Assembly (NCBI RefSeq): GCF_027706145.1 | Contig: NZ_JAQFWW010000001.1 | Span: forward strand, 62,001 to 126,000 | DNA from: Bacillus changyiensis | Lineage (GTDB): Bacteria; Bacillota; Bacilli; Bacillales; Bacillaceae | Length of the DNA: 64,000 nucleotides | Direction: 5' to 3' | Shown: positions 46,576-55,802 of the stretch, piece after piece | Layout of the letters: each line of letters starts with the position of its first letter | How positions within the stretch are numbered: the stretch's first letter is position 1 | Translations under genes and position numbers: made by a program | Notes under the pieces: generated by a model | Databases searched by the model: none | Told to the model about the DNA's origin: nothing | What the model saw: only the letters and a program-made list of their open reading frames with translations

Positions 46576-46962
46576 TTATTTTTTCGTTTTAATTTTGCCG
46601 CCCCATTTTTTAAAGCCGCCTTTTAAGTTGTAGATTTCTTTACAACCGTACTTCTTTAAAGTTTGTGCGGCACGCCCACTTCTCATGTTATTTTGACAAT
46701 AAAGATAAACTGGCTTATCTGGGCGAATTTCCACTTTCCTTTGTTTCAGTTGAGAAAGGGGAATATTTCTCGCTCCAAGAATATGACCGCCTTCGAATTC
46801 TTTCGGTTCGCGTACATCAATAAGCTGAGCCTTGCGATAACCAGCTCGAAATTCTTCTTCTGACAAGGTTTTCATAATCCGTTGCTGGTAAATGTATGAA
46901 ACCACCGCGTAAATAATCAGTGCAGCGGAAATGCTGAAAACGATAATATTGCTAATAGACAA
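46576..46962 (-). CDS. yqhL: Membrane-anchored rhodanese-like protein YqhL
   Basis: A 128-residue protein with one N-terminal membrane segment (about 5-25) and a single rhodanese domain. The active-site loop is CQNNMRSGRA with Cys89, long enough for a sulfurtransferase. It begins with TTG at 46962; AAGGAG lies 11 bases upstream, a little far. Sulfur transfer at the inner membrane face is inferred. lipM is divergent from it. Confidence 0.82.
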   Translation of the reverse strand: MSISNIIVFSISAALIIYAVVSYIYQQRIMKTLSEEEFRAGYRKAQLIDVREPKEFEGGHILGARNIPLSQLKQRKVEIRPDKPVYLYCQNNMRSGRAAQTLKKYGCKEIYNLKGGFKKWGGKIKTKK

Positions 46963-47134
46963 TCTGATCCGACTCCTTTTGAAATCATCCCGGAAGATGG
47001 GCTAGTTTTTATCTTAAGACAAGTACTATTATAGTAAAGGCTCGGAGATATGTCATCTAGTTAGCCGAATTTATTTTCAATTTTAACAAGGAATGATAGA
47101 CTAATTTTATACGAAAAAAAAAAGAGGGTAGGTT

Positions 47135-47971
47135 ATGGAAAAAGAAACATGGCGTTTTATTAACTCAGGAAAACAGTCTCCAGCTTTTAATATGGCACTT
47201 GATGAGGCTTTGCTTTACTGGCACAGCCAACATCAGATTCCGCCGACTATTCGATTTTACGGTTGGAACCCGGCAACACTTTCTGTCGGTTATTTTCAAA
47301 ACATTGAAAAGGAGGTCAACCTAGAAGCTGTCAAAAGATACGATTTGGGCTTTGTAAGAAGACCAACTGGCGGCAGAGGTGTTCTCCATGATCAAGAACT
47401 CACCTATAGTGTAATTGTGTCTGAAGAGCATCCGGAAATGCCTAAGACGGTAACAGAAGCATATAGAGTGATTTCTGAGGGTGTTCTTGAAGGTTTTCGA
47501 GAGCTTGGGCTTGAGGCTTACTTTGCGATTCCGAGAACAGAAAAAGAAAAGCAAAGTGTGAAAAACCCAAGATCATCAGTCTGTTTTGACGCGCCGTCAT
47601 GGTATGAGCTTGTTGTTGAAGGAAGAAAAGTTGCAGGTAGCGCTCAGACAAGGCAAAAAGGTGTCATTCTCCAACATGGGTCAATTCTGCTTGACTTGGA
47701 TGAAGATATGCTCTTTGATTTGTTTCTTTATAAAAATGATCGGGTGAGAGAACGCTTGCAGCGAAACTTTAAACAAAAAGCAGTCGCCATTAATCAATTA
47801 AGCTCACAAAAAGTCAACATAGAAGAAGCTGTATTAGCTTTTAAAAAAGGATTTGAAAAAGGGTTGAACATCAATTTGCAGCCCTATGAACTAACACAGG
47901 AAGAAATGAGATTTGTCAGGGATTTAGCCGAAAAGAAATATGCGTCAGATGAATGGAATTATAAAAGATAA
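47135..47971 (+). CDS. lipM: Octanoyltransferase LipM
   Basis: LipM transfers octanoate from acyl carrier protein to the glycine cleavage H protein (GcvH), the first step of lipoate assembly. It is 278 residues, equal to B. subtilis LipM. The catalytic Cys150 lies in SVCFDAPSW, and [18 protein letters not shown] gives the substrate loop. A functional link to the gcv operon 4 kb upstream is direct: GcvH must be lipoylated for glycine cleavage. AGAGGGTAGG precedes the ATG. Confidence 0.93.
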   Translation: MEKETWRFINSGKQSPAFNMALDEALLYWHSQHQIPPTIRFYGWNPATLSVGYFQNIEKEVNLEAVKRYDLGFVRRPTGGRGVLHDQELTYSVIVSEEHPEMPKTVTEAYRVISEGVLEGFRELGLEAYFAIPRTEKEKQSVKNPRSSVCFDAPSWYELVVEGRKVAGSAQTRQKGVILQHGSILLDLDEDMLFDLFLYKNDRVRERLQRNFKQKAVAINQLSSQKVNIEEAVLAFKKGFEKGLNINLQPYELTQEEMRFVRDLAEKKYASDEWNYKR

Positions 47972-48051
47972 AGATCTATGTTTGCTTGTTTTTTACATGC
48001 TCATAGTGTAAACTTGTAGTGATTTGAATAGGTGTGATTTGGAGGGGTTTC

Positions 48052-48480
48052 ATGACAACGCCGAGTATGGAAGACTACATAGAACAAATTTATATGCTGA
48101 TAGAAGAAAAAGGATATGCCAGAGTTTCAGATATAGCGGAAGCTTTAGCTGTCCATCCCTCCTCCGTTACAAAAATGGTTCAAAAACTTGATAAAGACGA
48201 ATATTTGATATATGAAAAGTATCGCGGTCTTGTACTGACGCCGAAAGGGAAAAAAATAGGTAAGCGTTTAGTTTACAGACATGAATTACTCGAACAGTTT
48301 TTACGAATCATTGGTGTTGAAGAAGAGAGAATTTACAATGATGTGGAAGGAATAGAACATCATTTAAGCTGGAACAGCATTGATCGGATTGGAGATCTTG
48401 TACAATATTTTGAAGATGATCATAAAAGAATCGATGAACTAAGAAGCGTTCAAAAAAGAAATGAACAAGAAAATCGCTAG
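48052..48480 (+). CDS. mntR: Manganese-responsive repressor MntR
   Basis: MntR is a DtxR-family regulator that represses manganese importers when loaded with manganese. It is 142 residues, as in B. subtilis. The ligands Asp8, Glu11, His77, Glu99, Glu102 and His103 are present. The winged helix lies at 20-65 ([16 protein letters not shown]). ATG 48052 is chosen because GGAGGGG is 5 bases upstream. A terminator follows. Confidence 0.94.
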   Translation: MTTPSMEDYIEQIYMLIEEKGYARVSDIAEALAVHPSSVTKMVQKLDKDEYLIYEKYRGLVLTPKGKKIGKRLVYRHELLEQFLRIIGVEEERIYNDVEGIEHHLSWNSIDRIGDLVQYFEDDHKRIDELRSVQKRNEQENR

Positions 48481-48483
48481 GAA

Positions 48484-48515
48484 AGTAGCTGCCGAATGAT
48501 CCGGCGGCTTTTTTA
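48484..48515 (+). terminator. mntR terminator
   Basis: AGCTGCCG (48487-48494) and CGGCGGCT (48502-48509) pair with one mismatch, followed by a T run. Confidence 0.75.
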
Positions 48516-48585
48516 TTGTGGTCTTTTTTTTCTGTCCTTTTCTTAGAATGGTGTTAGATCCAACTTTTTAAGAGGAGGAAACGAC

Positions 48586-49458
48586 ATGTACATAGACGGG
48601 GTATTTTCAGGTGGAGGAGTGAAGGGGATAGCGCTTGTGGGAGCCTATGAAACACTTGAAGAAAAAGGATTCCGTTTTAAAAGGCTGGCTGGAACGAGCG
48701 CAGGTTCGATTATTGCATCATTCATAACAGCTGGATATACGAGTCTTGAGATCCGTCGAATAATAGAAGAATTAAATGAGCTTGAACTCCTTGATCAGCG
48801 ATATTCATTTTACCCTTTGAAAATTTTAAAATGGGTTTCAATTTATTGGCGACTTGGCTTATATAAAGGGGATAAGCTGGAAAGTTGGATAGAAGAAAAA
48901 TTAAAAGCAAAAGGTATTTCAGTATTTGGTGACTTTGAACAAGGAAAACTAAAGCTGATTGCTTCTGACTTAACAAATGGAAGGATGATTGTCCTTCCTG
49001 ACGACTTAACGAAATACGGTTTGAATCCTGATCGCTTTTCTGTCGCAAGAGCTGTGCGGATGAGCTGCAGTATCCCTTATTTTTTCCAACCTGTCAAATT
49101 GAAATCATCGGCTGGTGTTAGCGTGGTTGTAGATGGCGGAGTGCTCAGTAATTTTCCAATCTGGCTTTTTCCTGATAAAAAGCGGCCGGTATTAGGTGTA
49201 ACTCTAATGCCGAACATAAAGGAAAAGCCTAAAAATGTCGTCAATAATGCATTTGAACTGTTTGGAGCACTTTTTGAGACAATGAAAGAAGCCCATGATG
49301 CCAGACATATCTCCAGCAAACACGAGCGCAACATTATTTTTTTACCTGTTGAAGAAATCGTATCAACAGAGTTTACAGTCTCAAAAGAAAAAAAACTAGC
49401 TCTTATTGAGCTAGGGAAAAAACGAACAGAAATATTTTTGAAACAGTGGACGTATTAA
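48586..49458 (+). CDS. yqhO: Patatin-like phospholipase YqhO
   Basis: A 290-residue patatin-family lipid acyl hydrolase. It has the glycine-rich oxyanion motif GGGVKGIALVG (9-19), the nucleophile elbow GTSAGS (about 40) and the catalytic Asp in VDGGV (about 183). There is no signal peptide, so it is presumably cytoplasmic or membrane-associated. AGAGGAGG precedes the ATG. Substrate is unknown. It meets yqhP head-on, with 4 shared bases at the ends. Confidence 0.82.
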   Translation: MYIDGVFSGGGVKGIALVGAYETLEEKGFRFKRLAGTSAGSIIASFITAGYTSLEIRRIIEELNELELLDQRYSFYPLKILKWVSIYWRLGLYKGDKLESWIEEKLKAKGISVFGDFEQGKLKLIASDLTNGRMIVLPDDLTKYGLNPDRFSVARAVRMSCSIPYFFQPVKLKSSAGVSVVVDGGVLSNFPIWLFPDKKRPVLGVTLMPNIKEKPKNVVNNAFELFGALFETMKEAHDARHISSKHERNIIFLPVEEIVSTEFTVSKEKKLALIELGKKRTEIFLKQWTY

Positions 49459-49841
49459 AAAAGCGCTCTGTTTTTCTTTTTGCTTTTTTTTCCTTCAATG
49501 ACTGTCAGCTGGGTATGGTTCTTTTTTTTGATTAATCCAGGTTTGGATTTATTGGCTGACGGTACACTCTTAAGATGATTGACCCGGCTTTTCGCAGAGC
49601 GTTTTTTATGATCCTGAAAACGCTTGTTTGATTGTTTGGCTGCTTTTCTAAAAGCGGCTCCCTCATTTCCCATATTGCGACTATTCAGTCGTTTGATCAC
49701 GAAGTAAATGATCGCACCGACTGCGGCAGTAACGAAAATATACTGGAGCAAAAGACCTGGCTCTGTAATTGCGAAATAAACAAAACCGAAAATACCAAGC
49801 GCAATAACTAAGCTTGAGACTGGATGTACGCGTTGCTTCAT
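49455..49841 (-). CDS. yqhP: Membrane protein YqhP
   Basis: A 128-residue protein with two hydrophobic segments (about 9-26 and 30-48) and a strongly basic C-terminal half (Lys/Arg-rich, RLNSRNMG and KSKKKNRALF). It corresponds to YqhP (SA1362-type) of Bacillus and Staphylococcus. The basic tail could contact nucleic acid or lipid head-groups. Function is unknown. Confidence 0.7.
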   Translation of the reverse strand: MKQRVHPVSSLVIALGIFGFVYFAITEPGLLLQYIFVTAAVGAIIYFVIKRLNSRNMGNEGAAFRKAAKQSNKRFQDHKKRSAKSRVNHLKSVPSANKSKPGLIKKKNHTQLTVIEGKKSKKKNRALF

Positions 49842-49881
49842 AACTGTCCACCTCCCAAAAAATTAACCAATTCGTTAAAGT

Positions 49882-50838
49882 CTATATTACGATATGAGAA
49901 GGTTCCTTCTGTTCGTCCTCTGCTTTGGTCTCCATATCAAGAAGTTCATTGAAACTTTCAATTGCAACCTCAACCTGATCGTCAGATGGCTCTTTTGTTG
50001 TTAAGAGCTGCAGCCATAGACCTGGATAGCCCAGCACTTTAAGCACCGGAATATTTCTCACTTTATTAGTGAGCTGCAGTACTTCAAATGAAATACCAAG
50101 AACAACTGGTATCAGAGCAATTCTATTTAAAATGCGGACCCAAAGAGGGTCAGTAGGAACAAGCAAGTAAACAAACATGCCCACGATCACAGTAAACAAA
50201 ATAAAACTGCTGCCACATCTGTAATGAAGTCTTGACTGACGCTGAACGTTTTCAACTGTTATTGGCAAATTTTGTTCATAACAGTTTATGACCTTATGCT
50301 CAGCTCCGTGATACTGAAATACCCTTTTAATAAAAGGTGTACACGAGATCGCGTAAATATAGCTTAACAGCAGAACCAGTTTAAATAAGCTCTCGATCAT
50401 GATCTGTGCAACATCGGACTGAAATATAGGTCTAGTCAATTCCGCTAAAAAGACGGGAACCAAGGTGAATATAAATTTGCTGAATAGGAATGAAAGCACT
50501 CCAATAACAGCAACGCCAAAGATCATTGTCAGTTTTGACTGTTTTTCTTCTTGGATCTGATCATCTAACGCAGGATCACGGTCATATCTTTCACTTGAAA
50601 AGTTCAAATGTTTGGTTCCATTTGCGCTTGCTTCAATAATTGCGATAATTCCTCTAATAAAAGGAATTTTCTTTAACTTTTCAAATGTTGGATTTGATTT
50701 GCGTGGCAGTTTGAAAAATTCAATACTTTGATCCTTTCTGCGAATCGCCGTGACATAGTGGCGTTTGCCTCCGAACATAACACCTTCAACAACAGCCTGC
50801 CCACCGTATGCTTGCTGTTGGTTTTTCTGATTTGACAT
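49882..50838 (-). CDS. yqhQ: DUF1385 membrane protein YqhQ
   Basis: A 318-residue membrane protein of the DUF1385 family (B. subtilis YqhQ has the same length). The N-terminal GGQAVVEGVMFGG is invariant in the family, and FQYHGAEHKVINCYE in the middle carries conserved His and Glu residues that look like a metal or catalytic site. Four to six hydrophobic segments are seen. ATG 50838 follows AGGTTG by 6 bases; a longer frame exists upstream. Biochemical function is not established. Confidence 0.78.
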   Translation of the reverse strand: MSNQKNQQQAYGGQAVVEGVMFGGKRHYVTAIRRKDQSIEFFKLPRKSNPTFEKLKKIPFIRGIIAIIEASANGTKHLNFSSERYDRDPALDDQIQEEKQSKLTMIFGVAVIGVLSFLFSKFIFTLVPVFLAELTRPIFQSDVAQIMIESLFKLVLLLSYIYAISCTPFIKRVFQYHGAEHKVINCYEQNLPITVENVQRQSRLHYRCGSSFILFTVIVGMFVYLLVPTDPLWVRILNRIALIPVVLGISFEVLQLTNKVRNIPVLKVLGYPGLWLQLLTTKEPSDDQVEVAIESFNELLDMETKAEDEQKEPSHIVI

Positions 50839-51093
50839 AAGCATCAACCTATCTGTATCAATCTTTAAATTCATTAACCATTTCCTTACACCTATTGTAC
50901 AGGAAAAGTGATGAAACCTCTAGATCGATGGCTTGAAAAAAATCATGAAATTCATTAACAACCGTCGTCAAATCTAATAAAAGTATACCCGTTTTCATAT
51001 TTTTTACACTTATCGAATTAAAAAACTGTCAAAACGTTTATTTTTGACACTACCATTTTTGGACATAATGGAGATGGAGGTGAACATAATAAC

Positions 51094-51627
51094 ATGAGTA
51101 GTGAAGACAATAAGAAAGATGAAGAATTAGAACAAAATAAACGGGAAAAACCTATACCTTTTAGTGGAAGAGTCATTACAACTGGGTTTTTCGCTGGTGT
51201 ATTTTGGAGTGCTTTAGGAGAGCTAACCCATTTTTTGAAGTTTTCAGAAGTCAGCCCTAATATGATTCTTCAGCTGTTTATCCTCGGTGACTGGAAAAGT
51301 GAATTTCTTGGAACGGTCATTAGCATATTACTAATCGGGGTTATATCTATTGGGGCTGCACTGCTGTATTACAGCATTTTCAAACAGGTGAAAGGCATGT
51401 GGATGGGTGTTGTATACGGAGCCATTTTGTGGGTCATTGTGTTTTATCTGTTTAATCCGATGTTTCCAGATGTTCAAACTGTTCCCGAACTAAAACGGGA
51501 AACTGTTATTACAACATTTTGTATCTACTTATTGTATGGATTATTTGTTGGCTACTCTATTTCATTTGAATACAATGAATTAAATGAAGAAAAACTTTCC
51601 CGTGTCATCGGTGAATCAAGAGAATAA
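51094..51627 (+). CDS. yqhR: YqhR/FigP membrane protein
   Basis: A 177-residue membrane protein with a hydrophilic charged N-terminal tail (1-25) and four hydrophobic segments. It corresponds to B. subtilis YqhR, reported (under the name FigP) to form an ion-releasing complex with SpoVAF that amplifies germination signals. GGAGGTGAA precedes the ATG. That a SpoVAF-like gene also lies in this window (19093-20547) makes the pairing worth noting. Confidence 0.78.
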   Translation: MSSEDNKKDEELEQNKREKPIPFSGRVITTGFFAGVFWSALGELTHFLKFSEVSPNMILQLFILGDWKSEFLGTVISILLIGVISIGAALLYYSIFKQVKGMWMGVVYGAILWVIVFYLFNPMFPDVQTVPELKRETVITTFCIYLLYGLFVGYSISFEYNELNEEKLSRVIGESRE

Positions 51628-51650
51628 TGTTGAGATAGGTGTTGTATGTT

Positions 51651-51677
51651 AAAATGTTCACTGTAAGTGGACATTTT
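51651..51677 (+). terminator. yqhR terminator
   Basis: AAAATGTTCACT (51651-51662) and AGTGGACATTTT (51666-51677) pair with one mismatch, followed by a T run. Confidence 0.78.
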
Positions 51678-51828
51678 TTTATTTTGAATTGTAAAAGGGG
51701 GGAGGTTCGGTACGGAATCAATAACCGTCGATTTAATCTGATATGTTTTGTGGAAGATGTGCAGTCATATTTGTGTTTTGCCTGAGGTTTTCTGTTATTT
51801 TTAAAACCATAAATAGGGGGATTCAACA

Positions 51829-52890
51829 ATGAAACTGAAAAAATTGAGAGAGCTTTTTTGCGGGCTCGGAATAGAAGGGCTCCTTGTCACAAGTCAAGTG
51901 AATCTCCAGTATATGACCGGGTTTACCGGCTCATCGGGTCTTGCCGTTATATCGGAGGACAGAGCTGTCTTTATCACAGATTTCCGTTATACTGAGCAGG
52001 CCAAAAGACAAGTCAATGGCTTTGAAATTATCGAACATACTAGAGGTATGAGTGCAACAGCAGTTGATGTTATAAAAGAAATGGGATTAAAAAAAATCGG
52101 TTTTGAACAGGATAAAATGACATATGGAATGTATGCAAATTACAAGAATGCACTTGGGGCAGTGGAACTTGTTCCGGTTTCAAGATCTGTGGAAAGGTTA
52201 CGCTTGATTAAGTCAAGTGAAGAGATTAAGATATTAAAGGAAGCTGCAAAGATTGCAGATGCTGCGTTCAGCCATATTTTGACGGTTATCAAGCCAGGTA
52301 TGACAGAGATTTCAATTGCCAATGAACTTGAGTTTTACATGAGAAGTCAGGGAGCGGATCATTCTTCATTTGATATGATCGTGGCATCAGGGCTTCGTTC
52401 AAGCTTGCCGCACGGAGTAGCAAGTAGCAAAACTGTTGAAAAGGGTGATTTTGTAACCTTGGATTTCGGGGCTTATTATAAAGGTTACTGCTCAGATATA
52501 ACCCGAACAATTGCAGTGGGGGAACCAAGTGATCAGCTGAAAAACATCTATCAAATTGTATTTGAAGCGCAAATGATTGGCATGACGAATATTAAACCAG
52601 GTATCACCGGAAGGCAGGCTGATGCCTATACAAGAGATCATATCACTTCTAAAGGTTATGGTGACTATTTTGGGCATTCTACAGGTCACGGTCTTGGTAT
52701 GGAAGTTCATGAAAGTCCAGCACTCTCAGTTCGTTCTGACCAAACGCTTGATAAAGGCATGGTTGTAACCGTTGAACCAGGAATCTACATACCCGGCACG
52801 GGTGGCGTTAGAATAGAGGACGATATTGTCCTGACTGACGAAGGGAATGAATCTCTTACCCACTCTGCAAAACATTTAATTATTTTATAA
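51829..52890 (+). CDS. papA: Xaa-Pro aminopeptidase-like peptidase PapA
   Basis: A metallopeptidase of the M24B family (YqhT), 353 residues, which removes N-terminal residues linked to proline. Metal ligands follow the pita-bread pattern: Asp in LDFGAYYKGYCSDITR (two Asp), His in HSTGHGLGMEVHE, Glu in VEPGIY and Glu in RIEDD. The neighbour efp may be functionally tied, since proline-rich stretches are the substrate of EF-P rescue. AGGGGGATTC precedes the ATG. Confidence 0.93.
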   Translation: MKLKKLRELFCGLGIEGLLVTSQVNLQYMTGFTGSSGLAVISEDRAVFITDFRYTEQAKRQVNGFEIIEHTRGMSATAVDVIKEMGLKKIGFEQDKMTYGMYANYKNALGAVELVPVSRSVERLRLIKSSEEIKILKEAAKIADAAFSHILTVIKPGMTEISIANELEFYMRSQGADHSSFDMIVASGLRSSLPHGVASSKTVEKGDFVTLDFGAYYKGYCSDITRTIAVGEPSDQLKNIYQIVFEAQMIGMTNIKPGITGRQADAYTRDHITSKGYGDYFGHSTGHGLGMEVHESPALSVRSDQTLDKGMVVTVEPGIYIPGTGGVRIEDDIVLTDEGNESLTHSAKHLIIL

Positions 52891-52926
52891 TCAGTTTGAA
52901 TTGGATTTTAGGAGGATAAGTAAATC

Positions 52927-53484
52927 ATGATTTCAGTAAACGATTTTCGTACAGGTTTAACGATTGAGGTAGACGGAGGGATTTGGCGTGTTATGGACTT
53001 CCAACATGTCAAACCTGGAAAAGGGGCAGCATTTGTCCGTTCAAAATTAAGAAATCTTCGGACGGGAGCTGTTCAGGAAAAAACGTTCCGTGCAGGTGAG
53101 AAAGTAGCGCGGGCTCAAATTGAAACAAAAACAATGCAGTATTTGTATGCAAACGGTGATCAACACGTGTTTATGGATACGGAGACATATGAGCAGCTTG
53201 AACTAAACGCTTCTCAAATTGAAGAAGAATTGAAATTTTTGCTTGAAAACATGTCTGTTCATATCGTCATGTATCAGACCGAAACAATTGGAATTGAATT
53301 ACCGAACACTGTTGAACTGAAAGTTGTTGAAACAGAACCGGGCATTAAAGGTGATACAGCTTCAGGTGGCACAAAACCAGCAAAAACAGAAACAGGTTTA
53401 GTTGTCAATGTACCGTTCTTCGTAAACGAAGGAGATAAACTCGTTGTCAACACTTCTGACGGATCATACGTATCAAGAGCATAG
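52927..53484 (+). CDS. efp: Translation elongation factor P
   Basis: EF-P relieves ribosomes stalled at polyproline. It is 185 residues with three beta-barrel domains. The tip loop [10 protein letters not shown] holds Lys32, the residue modified to 5-aminopentanol in B. subtilis. The C-terminal signature [29 protein letters not shown] is intact. AGGAGG precedes the ATG. It is 36 bases after papA, so the two are co-transcribed and end at a strong hairpin. Confidence 0.95.
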   Translation: MISVNDFRTGLTIEVDGGIWRVMDFQHVKPGKGAAFVRSKLRNLRTGAVQEKTFRAGEKVARAQIETKTMQYLYANGDQHVFMDTETYEQLELNASQIEEELKFLLENMSVHIVMYQTETIGIELPNTVELKVVETEPGIKGDTASGGTKPAKTETGLVVNVPFFVNEGDKLVVNTSDGSYVSRA

Positions 53485-53491
53485 AAAAAAG

Positions 53492-53540
53492 AACTGTTCT
53501 AAAAGGTCGTAGGAATTGACCTTTAGAACAGTTTTTTTTT
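53492..53540 (+). terminator. efp terminator
   Basis: AACTGTTCTAAAAGGTC (53492-53508) and GACCTTTAGAACAGTT (53518-53533) form a long stem with one bulge and a T run. Confidence 0.88.
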
Positions 53541-53768
53541 GTAAGCAATCCCACCTCTCCTTCTACCCCTTATCAAACAACATGAACATGGTCAGCTGTT
53601 ATTTGTGATCGTCAAGAAAGAGTCAAATAGCATGAGTTGAAAATGTTGTAAACAAATTGCCCCTTCCCAATCTATTGATTTTACCTTTTATAGAAAAATG
53701 AGAAGACTACTTTTTTTAGATAGAGCATAGATTGTAAAAAAGCCGAGGTGATACTGGAGGTTTACAAA
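53541..53768 (+). other. Gene-free spacer ahead of yqhV
   Basis: About 230 bases without an open frame I would support. It presumably contains the yqhV promoter, but no clear -35/-10 pair is evident; a CATAGATT at 53727-53734 is weakly like a sigma-E -10. Confidence 0.35.
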
Positions 53769-54050
53769 ATGAAGTTTTTATTTGGACAAGCCAACCCAGC
53801 TGTTTTAACAATGGCCATGTTAAGAATGTTATCTTCCTTGATCGAGCTGACAGCTGCTGTTGTCATGTTGCTAATGAATGATGTAAAGAAAGCGGTTGTC
53901 GTAAACAGTGTTCTTGCTATGGTCGGACCGATCATCTTTATCATCACAATGACGATTGGAATATATCAAATTGCGGGACAGCTTTCATATGCGAAACTTA
54001 TTCTCATTTTCATGGGTGTTGTTTTCATTATTGCAGGAATCTACAAATAG
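53769..54050 (+). CDS. yqhV: Small membrane protein YqhV
   Basis: A 93-residue membrane protein of the DUF2619 family, with three hydrophobic segments (about 12-38, 43-66 and 73-92). The length equals B. subtilis YqhV, and it lies directly before spoIIIAA. ATG 53769 follows GGAGG by 7 bases. The sigma-E promoter of the spoIIIA operon starts after it. Its function is unknown; the position suggests sporulation. Confidence 0.75.
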   Translation: MKFLFGQANPAVLTMAMLRMLSSLIELTAAVVMLLMNDVKKAVVVNSVLAMVGPIIFIITMTIGIYQIAGQLSYAKLILIFMGVVFIIAGIYK

Positions 54051-54068
54051 ATTTCTAAAGAGGGCTTG

Positions 54069-54096
54069 TCATAAAGTCTTTCTTTGGACATACATT
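54069..54096 (+). promoter_or_regulatory. Sigma-E promoter of the spoIIIA operon
   Basis: TCATAAA (54069-54075), a 13-base spacer and CATACATT (54089-54096) fit the sigma-E consensus; the -10 element is a near-perfect match. Mother-cell transcription of the eight-gene operon is expected. Confidence 0.8.
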
Positions 54097-54135
54097 TTTA
54101 TAAAAGACATAGCAAAAAAAGAGGAGGGAGTGTTT

Positions 54136-55059
54136 TTGCATCGCATCATAGAGATTCTCCCTGACACGATTAAACACGCGCTTAGTGAGCTTAGTCAACA
54201 TGAAGTTGACCAAATAGAAGAAATTCGAATTAGGACAAGTCGTCCGCTCGAATTAACCAACAAAGGGCAACCTCATTTCTTGAATTATAAAGCAACATTA
54301 AAAGATACAACGATACTTTTGAACCGACTAGGTAATTACAGTATGTATACACTTGAAGAGGAGCTAAAAAAAGGTTATGTCACAATTAAAGGCGGACATC
54401 GAGTTGGGCTTTGCGGCAGGGTTATTTTAGAAAACGGTCTCGTTAAGGGAATCAGAGAGATCTCGTCATTTAATATTCGAATGGCTAAAGAAAAGATTGG
54501 TATTGCAAAGCCGTATGTCTCGCATCTATTTAACAAAATATGGTTAAATACGCTCGTTATCGGCCCGCCACAAACAGGTAAAACGACCTTGCTTAGAGAT
54601 CTTGCTAGACTGATTAGCACCGGAAGCGGACAGATCCAGGCTAAAAAAGTTGCGATCATTGATGAAAGATCAGAAATAGCCGGCTGTGTAGATGGAATTC
54701 CTCAGTATCAATTTGGTCATCGTATTGACATTCTTGATGCTTGTCCAAAGGCTGAGGGGTTGATGATGATGATCAGGTCGATGAGTCCAGAAGTCATCAT
54801 TGCAGATGAGATTGGCAAGATGGAAGATGCTGAAGCTTTATTAGAAGCGGTCCATGCCGGTGTGTCAGTGATTGTTTCAGCTCATGCGTTCACATATTCC
54901 GATTTGCAAAAAAGGCCTTCATTGAAAGTTCTTTTAGAAAACGGTGTGTTCCAGCGAGTTGTTGAACTATCTCGAAACAACGGACCTGGAAGCTTAAACA
55001 GAATTTATAACGGGGAAGGAAAACCAATGAGAAACACCGGGAAGGTTTTATCATGCTGA
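54136..55059 (+). CDS. spoIIIAA: SpoIIIAA, ATPase of the mother-cell secretion-like complex
   Basis: SpoIIIAA is the ATPase of the SpoIIIA-SpoIIQ channel joining mother cell and forespore, and is related to type II/IV secretion ATPases. Length is 307 residues, as in B. subtilis. It has Walker A GPPQTGKTT and Walker B-type VIIADEIGK. The TTG at 54136 follows GAGGAGGGAG; a GTG at 54130 is too close. The frame is open back into yqhV, which I regard as non-coding. Its end overlaps spoIIIAB by 7 bases. Confidence 0.93.
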   Translation: MHRIIEILPDTIKHALSELSQHEVDQIEEIRIRTSRPLELTNKGQPHFLNYKATLKDTTILLNRLGNYSMYTLEEELKKGYVTIKGGHRVGLCGRVILENGLVKGIREISSFNIRMAKEKIGIAKPYVSHLFNKIWLNTLVIGPPQTGKTTLLRDLARLISTGSGQIQAKKVAIIDERSEIAGCVDGIPQYQFGHRIDILDACPKAEGLMMMIRSMSPEVIIADEIGKMEDAEALLEAVHAGVSVIVSAHAFTYSDLQKRPSLKVLLENGVFQRVVELSRNNGPGSLNRIYNGEGKPMRNTGKVLSC

Positions 55060-55568
55060 AACTTTTAGGGGCAGCATTTATTTTGGTAACGGTCACATGG
55101 ACGGGTTTTGAAATGGCAAAACCTTTCAGTGAAAGACCGAAGCAAATCCGCCAACTTTTGGCCGCTTTGCAGTCACTAGAAGCTGAGATTATGTATGGAC
55201 ATACACCGCTATGCCTAGCTTCAAAACATGTTGCCAATCAGCTTGCAAAGCCGATTTCCTCTTTGTTTGTAGATTTTGCCGAAAAACTTGAAGAAGGCAG
55301 AGCAACAGCAGGTTCAGCTTGGGAGGATAGTTTGCGGAAGGTGTGGCCAGAAACAGCCCTCAAAAAAAAAGAAATTGATATCTTAAAACAATTTGGGGAA
55401 ACGCTTGGCAAGCATGATCTAATTTCTCAACAAAAGCATATTAAATTGGCGATTACTCATTTAAAAACAGAAGAAGCCGAAGCGAACCTTGCTCAGACAA
55501 AAAACGAAAAAATGGTAAAAAGCCTAGGATTTTTGGCAGGACTGTTACTGATTCTTCTATTGATGTAA
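55053..55568 (+). CDS. spoIIIAB: SpoIIIAB, platform protein
   Basis: A 171-residue membrane protein related to the GspF platform of type II secretion. A short N-terminal membrane segment (1-17) is followed by a helical soluble domain (MAKPFSERPKQIRQLLAALQSLEAEI) and a C-terminal anchor. It overlaps spoIIIAA by 7 bases and works with the ATPase in the mother-cell membrane. Confidence 0.92.
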   Translation: MLKLLGAAFILVTVTWTGFEMAKPFSERPKQIRQLLAALQSLEAEIMYGHTPLCLASKHVANQLAKPISSLFVDFAEKLEEGRATAGSAWEDSLRKVWPETALKKKEIDILKQFGETLGKHDLISQQKHIKLAITHLKTEEAEANLAQTKNEKMVKSLGFLAGLLLILLLM

Positions 55569-55588
55569 AAGAGGGGAGCACACATGAA

Positions 55589-55795
55589 ATGGGAGTAGAC
55601 GTAAATATTATTTTTCAAATAGCAGGTGTGGGGATTGTTGTCGCTTTTCTTCACACCATTCTCGATCAGATGGGTAAGAAAGAATACGCTCAATGGGTTA
55701 CTCTGCTGGGGTTTATTTATATTTTATTCATGGTCGCTACCATCGTTGATGATTTGTTTCAAAAGATAAAAGCTGTCTTTCTATTTCAGGGATAG
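55589..55795 (+). CDS. spoIIIAC: SpoIIIAC
   Basis: A 68-residue membrane protein with two hydrophobic helices. Length and sequence (MGVDVNIIFQIAGVGIVVAF) are almost the same as in B. subtilis. It is needed for engulfment-linked sigma-G activity. GAGGGGAG precedes the ATG. Confidence 0.93.
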   Translation: MGVDVNIIFQIAGVGIVVAFLHTILDQMGKKEYAQWVTLLGFIYILFMVATIVDDLFQKIKAVFLFQG

Positions 55796-55802
55796 GGGGG
55801 GC

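Noticed and set aside
51706-51785. Short frame after the GGGGGGAGG site in the yqhR-papA gap as a gene
   Set aside because: There is no ATG, GTG or TTG start in frame near the site and the frame stops after about 26 codons. It is mentioned only as a possible relic.
53956-54135. Upstream extension of spoIIIAA adding 60 residues
   Set aside because: It overlaps yqhV and the sigma-E promoter and has no ribosome site. The TTG at 54136 with GAGGAGGGAG gives the exact B. subtilis length.
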